A stretch of 6,229 nt of DNA from Thermoplasmata archaeon (GTDB lineage Archaea > Thermoplasmatota > Thermoplasmata > UBA10834): positions 1 to 6,229 of the forward strand of contig DUKU01000075.1 of assembly GCA_013329135.1 (NCBI GenBank), read 5' to 3'. Numbering within the stretch: position 1 is the stretch's first letter; each line of letters starts with the position of its first letter. The translations under genes were made by a program, and so were the position numbers. The notes under the pieces were generated by a model that had not been told where the DNA came from, did no database searches, and saw nothing but the letters and a program-made list of their open reading frames with translations. Shown one piece after another: positions 1-6,228 of the stretch.

Positions 1-2
1 CG

Positions 3-1772
3 AGGAAGCTCGTGGAGGAAGCCGAAGTCGATGCCGAGGTCGATCCCAACATCGAGAGGATCGAGGAATGGCGGAGGAAGGGGTTCAAGGTCGACACGCT
101 CGAGGAGGCGCGCAGGAAGGGCCCGCAGGCGACCTCGACGGAGTTCGCGGCTTTCGAACACGACGCGCAGAAGCTGAAGCAGTTCGAGGCCATACTGAAC
201 AACTTCCCGGTGATGGGCCTGGAGCAGGAGATAGCCGAGATAAGGACCAAACTCGACGACAGGACCAGGATCGCGGAGATCGAGTCGGATATCGAGTTCC
301 TCCAGGAGAAGATCAGGCGCAAGATCCAGAAGAGGAAGGACGAGGAGGACTCCATCAAGCAGGAGCTCGAGAAGAAGCGGCGGGACGAGAAAGCAGCCGA
401 CGTCTACGACCTCATACTCAAGTACCAGACCACCCCTGATACGGAGGCTGGGGAGGCTCCGAAGGAGGCACAGAAGTGCCCCAAGTGCGGGGGCGACCTG
501 GACGAATCAGGGGTCTGCCCCAAGTGTCCCGCTGGGCCCGAGGAGGGCCTGGACTTCTCGAAGCCGCTCATGTCTGAGTTGAGATTCGACGGGTTCGTCA
601 TGGGGCCCGGCTCGAAGTTCGCGGCCGCCACCGCGGTGGCTGTCGCGGAGAACCCAGGGAAGACCTACAACCCGCTGCTGATATTCGGGGGGTCCGGGCT
701 GGGGAAGACTCATCTGTTGTCCGCGATAGGTTGCCATATGCTCAAGAAGGACCCTGAACTCAGCGTCTTGTATGTGCCTTCCGACAGGCTCGTGGACGCT
801 GTTGAGAAGTGCGGCACCGGTGATGGGCTCAGACGACTGAGGGACGCCCTGAACCAGGCAGACCTTCTGCTCCTGGACGATATGCAGTTCTTGGCCGCGA
901 ACGACAGGGCGCAGGGCGAGATGGTCTACGTCATCGATAGGATGACAGAGTCTGGGAGGCAGGCCGTCTTTGCGAGCGACCGACTGCCGACGCAGATACC
1001 TGGGTTCAACGACCGGCTCAACGCGCGCATCCAGAAGGGGCTCACAGTGGACCTCCAGCCGCCGGACATGGAGACCCGCATCAAGATACTGAAGCTCAAG
1101 GCGCAGGAGAAGAAGCTCAAGCTCAGCGACGAGATCCTGGAATACATAGCGGAGAGGGTCACGCTCAACGTCAGGGAGCTCGAGAGCACCCTGAACAAGA
1201 TCATCGCCTTCTCGAGCATCATGAAGATGGATGTCGACCTCAACCTCGTTTCCGACATACTGAAGCCCATGGCACCCGTCCAGGAGACGAGGAAGGAGAT
1301 CATGAAGGAGGTCAAGGTCACGCCGGGTCACTGCTACCTCATAGAGGAGGAGAAACCCATGTACAGCAATGTGCTCCTGGGGAGGATGATGGCCGAGGGG
1401 TACAGGGGGCTGGTCATCACACGCATGAACCCGAGCAGGATCAAGGACGAGTTCAAGGAGGTCCCGCAGATCCTGTGGCTCACGGACAAGCAGAGCTCGA
1501 TGGAGAACACCGTCCCGCCGTCGCTTGAGATGATCATCCACAAGATCCAGGAGTTCATGTCGGGAGAGGGGAACGGAATGGTCGTCCTCGATGGCATCCA
1601 ATACCTTGCGAGCAACACCAACTTCGACGCCGTGCTCAGGTTCCTCAGGAGCCTGGTCGACGAGATATCGGAATCGGAATGCGTATTCGCCGTGTCCCTG
1701 TCCCCTCAGACCATGAAGGAGCAGGAGACATCCATACTCGAGAGGGAGATGGAGGTACTGAACCTCACATGA
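3..1772 (+). CDS. DnaA-type AAA+ ATPase fused to a C-terminal DUF835 domain, with N-terminal coiled coil and zinc ribbon (5' end possibly outside window)
   Basis: Residues are counted from the GTG at position 12; the frame stays open to the window edge, so the true start may lie upstream. Residues 1-135 are charged and helical, probably coiled coil from about 72. A zinc ribbon follows (C156, C159, C169, C172). Residues 186-420 match DnaA domain III closely: NPGKTYNPLLIFGGSGLGKT carries Walker A (G226-T233), LLLLDD (285-290) is Walker B, ASDR (321-324) is sensor I, R339 fits the box VII arginine finger, and NVRELE (386-391) carries sensor II R388. The DnaA DNA-binding helix-turn-helix is absent. 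Residues 437-586 are instead a DUF835 domain, with GHCYLIEEEKP, GLVITR, ILWLTD and MVVLDGIQYL. DnaA is the bacterial origin-binding ATPase, whereas archaea normally use Orc1/Cdc6, so a replication-initiator role is unlikely. I infer an ATP-dependent regulatory or assembly function. The domain calls are firm; the biological role is unknown. The stop overlaps the end of the convergent neighbour. Confidence 0.93.
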   Translation, partial: RKLVEEAEVDAEVDPNIERIEEWRRKGFKVDTLEEARRKGPQATSTEFAAFEHDAQKLKQFEAILNNFPVMGLEQEIAEIRTKLDDRTRIAEIESDIEFLQEKIRRKIQKRKDEEDSIKQELEKKRRDEKAADVYDLILKYQTTPDTEAGEAPKEAQKCPKCGGDLDESGVCPKCPAGPEEGLDFSKPLMSELRFDGFVMGPGSKFAAATAVAVAENPGKTYNPLLIFGGSGLGKTHLLSAIGCHMLKKDPELSVLYVPSDRLVDAVEKCGTGDGLRRLRDALNQADLLLLDDMQFLAANDRAQGEMVYVIDRMTESGRQAVFASDRLPTQIPGFNDRLNARIQKGLTVDLQPPDMETRIKILKLKAQEKKLKLSDEILEYIAERVTLNVRELESTLNKIIAFSSIMKMDVDLNLVSDILKPMAPVQETRKEIMKEVKVTPGHCYLIEEEKPMYSNVLLGRMMAEGYRGLVITRMNPSRIKDEFKEVPQILWLTDKQSSMENTVPPSLEMIIHKIQEFMSGEGNGMVVLDGIQYLASNTNFDAVLRFLRSLVDEISESECVFAVSLSPQTMKEQETSILEREMEVLNLT

Positions 1773-3456
1773 CCTTCCGCATCTGCTCCTTGAACTGCGT
1801 CATCTCCCTGAGGGCCTGCTGATAGTCCCCGGCCTTCATCAGGGTCCTCACGGATTTCAGGATCGTTATCATCGGCGTCGTGTTGACGTTCTTCATCTTG
1901 GCCTCGATCAACTGGCTCTTGGCCGCGTGCATCTCCTCGTTTATCCTGTCGGGGATGGCCCTGTAGAGCCTGTCCGTGGCCTGCTTGACCATCATCTCGA
2001 CCCTGTCGAAGTCGTTCTCCTCGAACGCCTTGCTGGCCTCGATGATTGCCGTCCTGGCCTCCTTCGTGTCCAGTATGAGGGTCTCACAGTCGGCCACGAG
2101 CGACTTCAGCGTGGCGGTCCTGTTCTTGGCCTCCTTGTACCGGCCAGTGATCGGGAGCAGTTCGTTCGAGACCTTGTCGACATAGACGAACGCCGCCTCG
2201 GCGTCCCCGGCGACCCTGGCGCGCTCTATCTCGCCTATGTACGTGAGGGCGCGAGAAACGTCTCCTCCCAGGTCCTTGGCCACGCCCGTCTCCTCTCTGA
2301 GCTGCGTGATGACGGACGCGAGATGGTCGTCTATCTTCCTCATCAGAATGGCCCTGGACCTGTTGACGAACTCCAGCGCCTTCTCGAGCTGGCGGTCCCT
2401 GCCGGCCTCGGCGGCCTCGTCTATGAGGCGTTTGCTCTCGGAGATGTCGATGTCCTTCTCGTTAGCGAGCGTGAGTATCGGTTTCATCTCGGCGACCATG
2501 CGCGCGAGGTCCTTGCCCTTGTCCTTAGCATCAGTCCTAACGGGCTCAGGCATGGCGCGAACCCGAGGTTGTGCCTGGACGCGCGTCTCGAGTTGCGGCT
2601 CCGGGATCCTCTCCGGTTCCTCGGATGTCGATGCGAGACCTGGTATACGCTCCCCAATCGGCTCGGTCACCTCCGACTCCTTCTTGCGCTTCTTGAACCA
2701 TCCGAACGCGCCGCGACCCTTCTTCTCCTCGGGTTCCTCCGCAGCGACGGGTTCCGGCTCGGCCTCCTGAACGTCGGAGGGCTCTGGCGCAAGGGCCTTC
2801 ATCGGCTTCGGGGGCGTCTTGACCTCCGATATCGGCGCCTCGATCTCCTCCTGAGCACGCGCTGGAGGCTCCTGAGAGGCCGCCGCCTCCTCCTCGGATT
2901 CCACGAACATCGCCCCGCAGCCGGGGCAGGTCTTTGAATCGATGTTGACAAGGGTGTTGCACGCGGGGCACTGGAACATCTCGGTGCCCTCCTCCGCAAA
3001 CATGACCCCGCAACCTGAACATGACTTCGCGTGCACTTCGACCTTAGCGCCGCATTCTGGGCATGCGAAGTACTCGTGTGGCTCGGTCTCCACGGGCGTC
3101 TCTGCCGCCGAATGGGCCTCCTCCTCAGCCACAGGCTCGGCCTCCGCCTCGATTACTGGCTCCGGCTCGGAAACGAGGGATGCCGCTGTCGGAGCTGACT
3201 CAATGACACGCTTCGGTTCTGGAACCGGTTCCCTGGGTGGGACTGGCCTGGACGGTGTCGACAGCACTTCCCTGACACGCGACTCTATCGACGGTCTCGA
3301 CGCCGGTGCAGGAGCCTCTAGCTGAGCTGGCGTCGGCTTCTCGACTTCCATATCGAATATGGTCAGGTCAGTGCCGCAGAAGCTGCACTTCCTCGAACCT
3401 GGCTGCAGTGGAGAATCGCAGATGGGACAGAGTTTCTCCCCGCTAGAACCTGGCAA
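1765..3456 (-). CDS. Protein with three zinc ribbons, acidic proline-rich linker and C-terminal helical domain (function unknown)
   Basis: This 563-residue protein carries three four-cysteine zinc ribbons: C10/C13/C24/C27 at the extreme N-terminus, C132/C135/C146/C149, and C163/C166/C177/C180. Between and after them lie low-complexity stretches rich in Pro, Glu and Ala (about 40-125 and 185-310), with a short basic/aromatic patch FGWFKKRKKE at 251-260. Residues 314-563 are almost entirely amphipathic helix, with features such as AGRDRQLEKALEFVNRSR and KAGDYQQALREM that suggest TPR-like or helical-bundle hairpins. I see no signal peptide or membrane segment, so it is probably cytoplasmic. The TTG start is chosen because AAGGAGG sits 9 nt upstream and no in-frame alternative lies near it, and the first zinc ribbon begins immediately after. 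Zinc-ribbon plus helical-repeat proteins of this shape are common in archaea and usually unannotated. A scaffold or adaptor role is inference only. It converges on the DnaA-DUF835 gene, which also has a zinc ribbon. Confidence 0.85.
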   Translation of the reverse strand: MPGSSGEKLCPICDSPLQPGSRKCSFCGTDLTIFDMEVEKPTPAQLEAPAPASRPSIESRVREVLSTPSRPVPPREPVPEPKRVIESAPTAASLVSEPEPVIEAEAEPVAEEEAHSAAETPVETEPHEYFACPECGAKVEVHAKSCSGCGVMFAEEGTEMFQCPACNTLVNIDSKTCPGCGAMFVESEEEAAASQEPPARAQEEIEAPISEVKTPPKPMKALAPEPSDVQEAEPEPVAAEEPEEKKGRGAFGWFKKRKKESEVTEPIGERIPGLASTSEEPERIPEPQLETRVQAQPRVRAMPEPVRTDAKDKGKDLARMVAEMKPILTLANEKDIDISESKRLIDEAAEAGRDRQLEKALEFVNRSRAILMRKIDDHLASVITQLREETGVAKDLGGDVSRALTYIGEIERARVAGDAEAAFVYVDKVSNELLPITGRYKEAKNRTATLKSLVADCETLILDTKEARTAIIEASKAFEENDFDRVEMMVKQATDRLYRAIPDRINEEMHAAKSQLIEAKMKNVNTTPMITILKSVRTLMKAGDYQQALREMTQFKEQMRKVM

Positions 3457-3465
3457 CTCGCAATG

Positions 3466-3472
3466 CCTCCTT
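3466..3472 (-). promoter_or_regulatory. Strong Shine-Dalgarno site for the TTG-started zinc-ribbon gene
   Basis: Read on the minus strand this is AAGGAGG, ending 9 nt before the TTG at 3456-3454. It is a near-consensus match to the 16S rRNA 3' end. It decides the start codon of the zinc-ribbon protein, because the in-frame codons between it and the TTG (CAT, TGC, GAG) cannot initiate. Confidence 0.75.
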
Positions 3473-3503
3473 GTTCTGTCTTGTCGCAGTTTACGGTATG
3501 CCT

Positions 3504-3516
3504 GGATAAATAGTTA
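3504..3516 (-). promoter_or_regulatory. Probable archaeal TATA box for the zinc-ribbon gene, possibly shared with the divergent kinase operon
   Basis: This is the main A/T-rich patch in an otherwise GC-rich divergent intergenic region. On the minus strand it reads TTAACTATTTATC. Archaeal transcription normally starts about 25 nt downstream of the TATA box, which would put the minus-strand start near 3480. That leaves a leader of roughly 25 nt containing the AAGGAGG site, a good fit. On the plus strand the same patch reads GATAAATAG and could serve the kinase gene, with a leader of about 95 nt. Orientation cannot be settled from sequence alone. Confidence 0.5.
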
Positions 3517-3559
3517 ACCGTTTTGATTCACGTGCATGATAACGACGGGGCTGGTCTTG

Positions 3560-3572
3560 GGCGCGAAGCGCC
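3560..3572 (+). repeat. Small GC-rich hairpin in the leader of the kinase operon
   Basis: GGCGC at 3560-3564 pairs perfectly with GCGCC at 3568-3572 around a GAA loop. It lies between the TATA-like element and the kinase start codon, so it would be in the 5' leader if transcription begins near 3535. The stem is only 5 bp and no run of T follows, so it does not look like a terminator. It could be a minor RNA structure or chance in GC-rich DNA. Confidence 0.25.
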
Positions 3573-3630
3573 AGCAAATCGGAGAAACGTATTTCCCGAT
3601 GATTCGCGTTCTTGTCGGCCAGGGTTCGTC

Positions 3631-4113
3631 ATGGAGACTGAATCAGTCAGGGTGGAATTCCCTGAGGACGCGAATGTGGTCATAGGTCAGAGTCACTTCA
3701 TCAAGACTGTCGAGGATATCTACGAAGCCGTCGTGGGCACGGTGCCGCAGGCCAAGTTCGGGATCGCGTTCTGTGAAGCCTCTGGGCCATGTTTGATTCG
3801 AGTCGATGGCAATGACGAGGAGCTGAAGAACGTCGCCACTGACAACGCGCGCCGAATCGGCGCGGGACACACGTTCGTCCTCGTCGTCCGCAACGCCTAC
3901 CCAATCAACATCCTCAACAGGATCAAGGACGTCCAGGAGGTGTGCGGCATCTTCTGCGCCACCGCGAACCCGCTGGATGTCATAGTCGTAGCCAACGACA
4001 GGGGCAGGGGCATCCTAGGTGTCATAGACGGAGAGAGACCCAAGGGCGTGGAGGGCGAGAGCGACGCCGCGGACCGGAAGTCGATGCTGAGGAAGTTCGG
4101 CTACAAGAGATGA
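3631..4113 (+). CDS. Adenosine-specific kinase family protein (PF04008 type)
   Basis: The 160-residue product matches the small archaeal/bacterial adenosine-specific kinase family over its whole length. Conserved blocks in order are GQSHFIKTVEDIYEA (19-33), FGIAFCEASGPCL (43-55), GNDEEL (60-65), GAGHTF (78-83), RNAYPINILN (87-96), IFCATANP (107-114), RGILGVIDG (126-134) and KGVEGE (138-143), ending in the typical LRKFGYK. The family has its own fold, unrelated to ribokinase-type adenosine kinases. It is described as binding adenosine or AMP, but its cellular pathway is poorly defined. The ATG at 3631 is preferred over an open in-frame extension back to a TTG at 3523: the family normally begins at this point, and the extra 36 residues (Gly/Arg/Asn-rich) do not look conserved. 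The Shine-Dalgarno signal is weak, so a short leader or leaderless start is possible. It is followed directly by the glycosylase gene, suggesting one transcript. Confidence 0.95.
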   Translation: METESVRVEFPEDANVVIGQSHFIKTVEDIYEAVVGTVPQAKFGIAFCEASGPCLIRVDGNDEELKNVATDNARRIGAGHTFVLVVRNAYPINILNRIKDVQEVCGIFCATANPLDVIVVANDRGRGILGVIDGERPKGVEGESDAADRKSMLRKFGYKR

Positions 4114-4130
4114 GCCGGAAGAAGGGGCAT

Positions 4131-5006
4131 ATGAACGTGAGACTCCGGATACGGCACCTTGACCTCGATCAGACACTGGGCTGCGGACAGACCTTCCGAT
4201 GGAGCGGCGCGGTCCCCGGGACCTGGTCAGGGCCGATAGGCGACTGCTTGGTCACACTGCGCAGGGAAGGCCAGTGGCTTCACTCAGACTCCGTCCCCGA
4301 GAGGCTGGACCTTGGGCGGCGTGTCTCGACCTACCTCAGGACCGAGGATGACATCGGGCGCATCCATGCCGAGCTGTCCAAGGACCCCGTCATGGCCAAA
4401 GGGCTGGGGGCGGTCGAGGGGCTCAGGCTCGTCAAGATGGATGAGTGGGAATGCCTGGTCAGTTATGTCCTGGCCACATTCGCGAACATACCAAGGATAA
4501 CCAAGATGATACAGCATCTCGCCTCCAGGTTCGGCAGTCCGATCACGGATGTGATGAACTCGTTTCCGACCATCGGCCAGCTCGGGGCTGCATCGGTCGG
4601 CGAGCTGAGGGCGTGCGGCCTCGGATACCGGGCAGAGTACGTGGCCGGGATATGCCGCCTTGTGGACGACGACCGACTCGCGGAGATGCAGCGCATGCAC
4701 GACGATGACCTCAGGGCGGCGCTGATGGAGCTGCCAGGCGTAGGCAACAAGGTCGCGGACTGTGTCTCGCTCTTCGGTTTCGGAAGACTGGGAGCGTTTC
4801 CCATCGATGTGTGGGTCGAGCGCGCGCTCGCACGTCTTTACGGCGCGCGCGGGTCGTATCGCACGTTGAGGAATTTTGCAGCCGAACGGTTCGGCGGGCA
4901 TGCAGGATACGCGCAGGAATACCTGTTCTACAACGAGCGCGCACTTTCGGGGAGCGGCGGATGCGTCTTCACGCGCCCGGGTGGCTCTTCCGATAGAACT
5001 CCATGA
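4131..5006 (+). CDS. ogg: 8-oxoguanine DNA glycosylase/AP lyase, OGG1 type (HhH-GPD superfamily)
   Basis: The 291-residue protein removes oxidised guanine from DNA by base excision. The N-terminal OGG domain opens with LDLDQTLGCGQTFRW (10-24), close to human OGG1. The helix-hairpin-helix and GPD loop (about 199-230) read LPGVGNKVADCVSLFGFGR and then PIDVWVER. Alignment by eye to human OGG1 gives K207 as the Schiff-base lysine (K249), D226 as the catalytic aspartate (D268), C211 and F266 as the base-sandwiching pair (C253, F319), Q262 as Q315 and G19 as the 8-oxoG-sensing glycine (G42). The start at 4131 fits the family N-terminus and has purine-rich GGAAGAAGGGG just upstream. An alternative ATG at 4110 overlaps the kinase stop as ATGA and adds seven residues (MSRKKGH). 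The gene is probably translationally coupled to the kinase. Its last 38 bp overlap the convergent Lhr-like gene. The last 20 or so residues are a Gly/Ser-rich tail without recognisable fold. Confidence 0.93.
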   Translation: MNVRLRIRHLDLDQTLGCGQTFRWSGAVPGTWSGPIGDCLVTLRREGQWLHSDSVPERLDLGRRVSTYLRTEDDIGRIHAELSKDPVMAKGLGAVEGLRLVKMDEWECLVSYVLATFANIPRITKMIQHLASRFGSPITDVMNSFPTIGQLGAASVGELRACGLGYRAEYVAGICRLVDDDRLAEMQRMHDDDLRAALMELPGVGNKVADCVSLFGFGRLGAFPIDVWVERALARLYGARGSYRTLRNFAAERFGGHAGYAQEYLFYNERALSGSGGCVFTRPGGSSDRTP

Positions 5007-6228
5007 TCTCCCATTCCGAGATCGACCCCTCATCATCCTCAGAGATCGCGAGGCCGAGCCTGCGGGCGTGAGCCGCGATGACCCCTCTGCAACCCTCCTC
5101 ACCCACGACATCGGATATCGAGAGGCCGTCCTTCCTCAGCCTACCGTCGAACGAGCCGATCATCCGCGACCCCGAGAACACGGCGTACCTGCCCGTCTCC
5201 GGCAGGATGTCCCGGTATGCAGCCCTCATGAAGGTCGTGAGGCTGTCCGAAGGCGACAGGACCACCCCAGCGCGGGCATGAGCGTGTCCGAGCCTGCTGA
5301 ATGCGTCCTTCGAAGCCCAGTGGATGATGTTGGAGCCGCGCAGGAGGTGACCCCTCACCAGGAAACCCTCTGCCTCCAAACGCCTGAGGCAGGCCCTGAC
5401 GTCGCGCATCGCCAGGTCCCCGCTGAGCAATAAGGCGAGGGTCTCCGCGGTCATGACGCCGAAGGACTCGAACATCCTCCTGACCACTCTATCCCAGGCG
5501 GTCTGATGAGACATGCGCGTACGCCTCGCGCCCACGTATGCGTTCGTCGCGTCCAGATAGACCTCGGACGACAGGTACAGAGACTTCGCGGCACCGAGCG
5601 TCTCCTCCGGGCCGAGGGGCGATATCGTCAGCAGCCTGTTCCTGCCGATCGGCTGCTGGTCCTTGATCACCCTCAGCACCAGCCTCTCCTCGTCTGTCCT
5701 CTGGCCTGCCCTGGCGGCTCTGTACACGGCCGCATCCTCGTCGCGGCAGAACCCCGACCTGTCAGGCGCGAGATGGCCCCGGACGAGATGGCCGCGCTTC
5801 CTCATGCGCTCGATCGGCTCGAAACGCTCGACCCTGATCAACGCCTCCGAGTCGTTCCTCAACCCACCGAGCAGGCCGATGACTGCGTCCATGTCCTCGA
5901 GCCTCTCCCCTTCCTCGAGATGCTGGAGCGAGAAGACGACATCGATCAGCTCCGAACGTTCGAAGCACTCGGGGACCACCGGGCCCCTGACGAGCATGCC
6001 GTTCGACTCGAAGTAGCCGTGCGACCGGAAGATCTCCAGGTGCTCTGGCCCGAGGGCGCTGACATCGGCCCCGAAGACGCCCTTGACCCTGACCACATCG
6101 GCGTTCTGAGAGGCGTAGAACACCATCGCCCTGTCGAGGGCTGCGAGGAACGGCCCCAGCAGAGAGCGGTCCTCGAGCGCGACCTCCCTAACCTCCAACG
6201 CGCCCGCCATGAGCCACTTCTCGACCAT
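4969..6228 (-). CDS. Lhr-like helicase family protein, C-terminal part (5' end beyond window)
   Basis: Only the C-terminal 419 residues or so are visible. An ATG sits at 6228-6226, one base from the edge, and is probably internal. No helicase motifs (Walker A, DEAD/DEAH) occur here. Residues 140-172 (GHLVRGHL, then a CRDEDAAVYR block) resemble the 'GxVVRGxF...EWCDxxVLRRL' region of Lhr-type proteins. Residues 245-313 form a winged-helix-like unit: WDRVVRRMFESFGVMTAETL, then RLEAEGFLVRGHL. This resembles the 'LLRRYGVVTRE...EExGxxRRGYF' module of Lhr. The following LSPSDSL (324-330) and RYAVFSGSRMIGSFDG (347-362) resemble the 'DPLN...LYRDGxxVAxLEGG' end of Lhr or the related AlkX/YcaQ (HTH_42) family. 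Lhr proteins are DNA-repair helicases. The family call rests on remembered patterns, so it is moderate. A standalone HTH_42/AlkX-like protein is the main alternative. The gene is convergent with ogg. Confidence 0.62.
   Translation of the reverse strand: MVEKWLMAGALEVREVALEDRSLLGPFLAALDRAMVFYASQNADVVRVKGVFGADVSALGPEHLEIFRSHGYFESNGMLVRGPVVPECFERSELIDVVFSLQHLEEGERLEDMDAVIGLLGGLRNDSEALIRVERFEPIERMRKRGHLVRGHLAPDRSGFCRDEDAAVYRAARAGQRTDEERLVLRVIKDQQPIGRNRLLTISPLGPEETLGAAKSLYLSSEVYLDATNAYVGARRTRMSHQTAWDRVVRRMFESFGVMTAETLALLLSGDLAMRDVRACLRRLEAEGFLVRGHLLRGSNIIHWASKDAFSRLGHAHARAGVVLSPSDSLTTFMRAAYRDILPETGRYAVFSGSRMIGSFDGRLRKDGLSISDVVGEEGCRGVIAAHARRLGLAISEDDEGSISEWEIMEFYRKSHPGA

Noticed and set aside
507..1601. 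Long minus-strand open frame (364 codons) opposite the DnaA-DUF835 gene
   Set aside because: The translation has no recognisable domain and is rich in His, Arg, Leu and Asp, as expected of an antisense shadow in GC-rich DNA. The plus strand encodes clear conserved motifs throughout.
1927..2937. Long plus-strand open frame (336 codons) opposite the zinc-ribbon gene
   Set aside because: It is a Leu/Arg-rich shadow with no domain. The minus strand has a strong Shine-Dalgarno site and three well-formed zinc ribbons.
3534..3606. Possible C/D-box small RNA (ATGAT-like elements in the intergenic region)
   Set aside because: No proper RTGATGA box C is present and no correctly spaced CTGA box D lies inside the intergenic region.
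3523..3630. In-frame 36-residue N-terminal extension of the adenosine-specific kinase from a TTG
   Set aside because: The family starts at the METES segment, the extension has no recognisable domain, and no Shine-Dalgarno site precedes the TTG.
3636..3648. Perfect 6-1-6 palindrome GACTGAATCAGTC just inside the kinase start, considered as an operator
   Set aside because: A palindrome this short is expected about once or twice by chance in 6 kb, it lies in codons 2-6 of the gene, and no second copy was noticed. Only its position is suggestive.
4284..5111. Minus-strand open frame (275 codons) opposite ogg
   Set aside because: It lies opposite the conserved OGG1 catalytic motifs, and its product is not recognisable.
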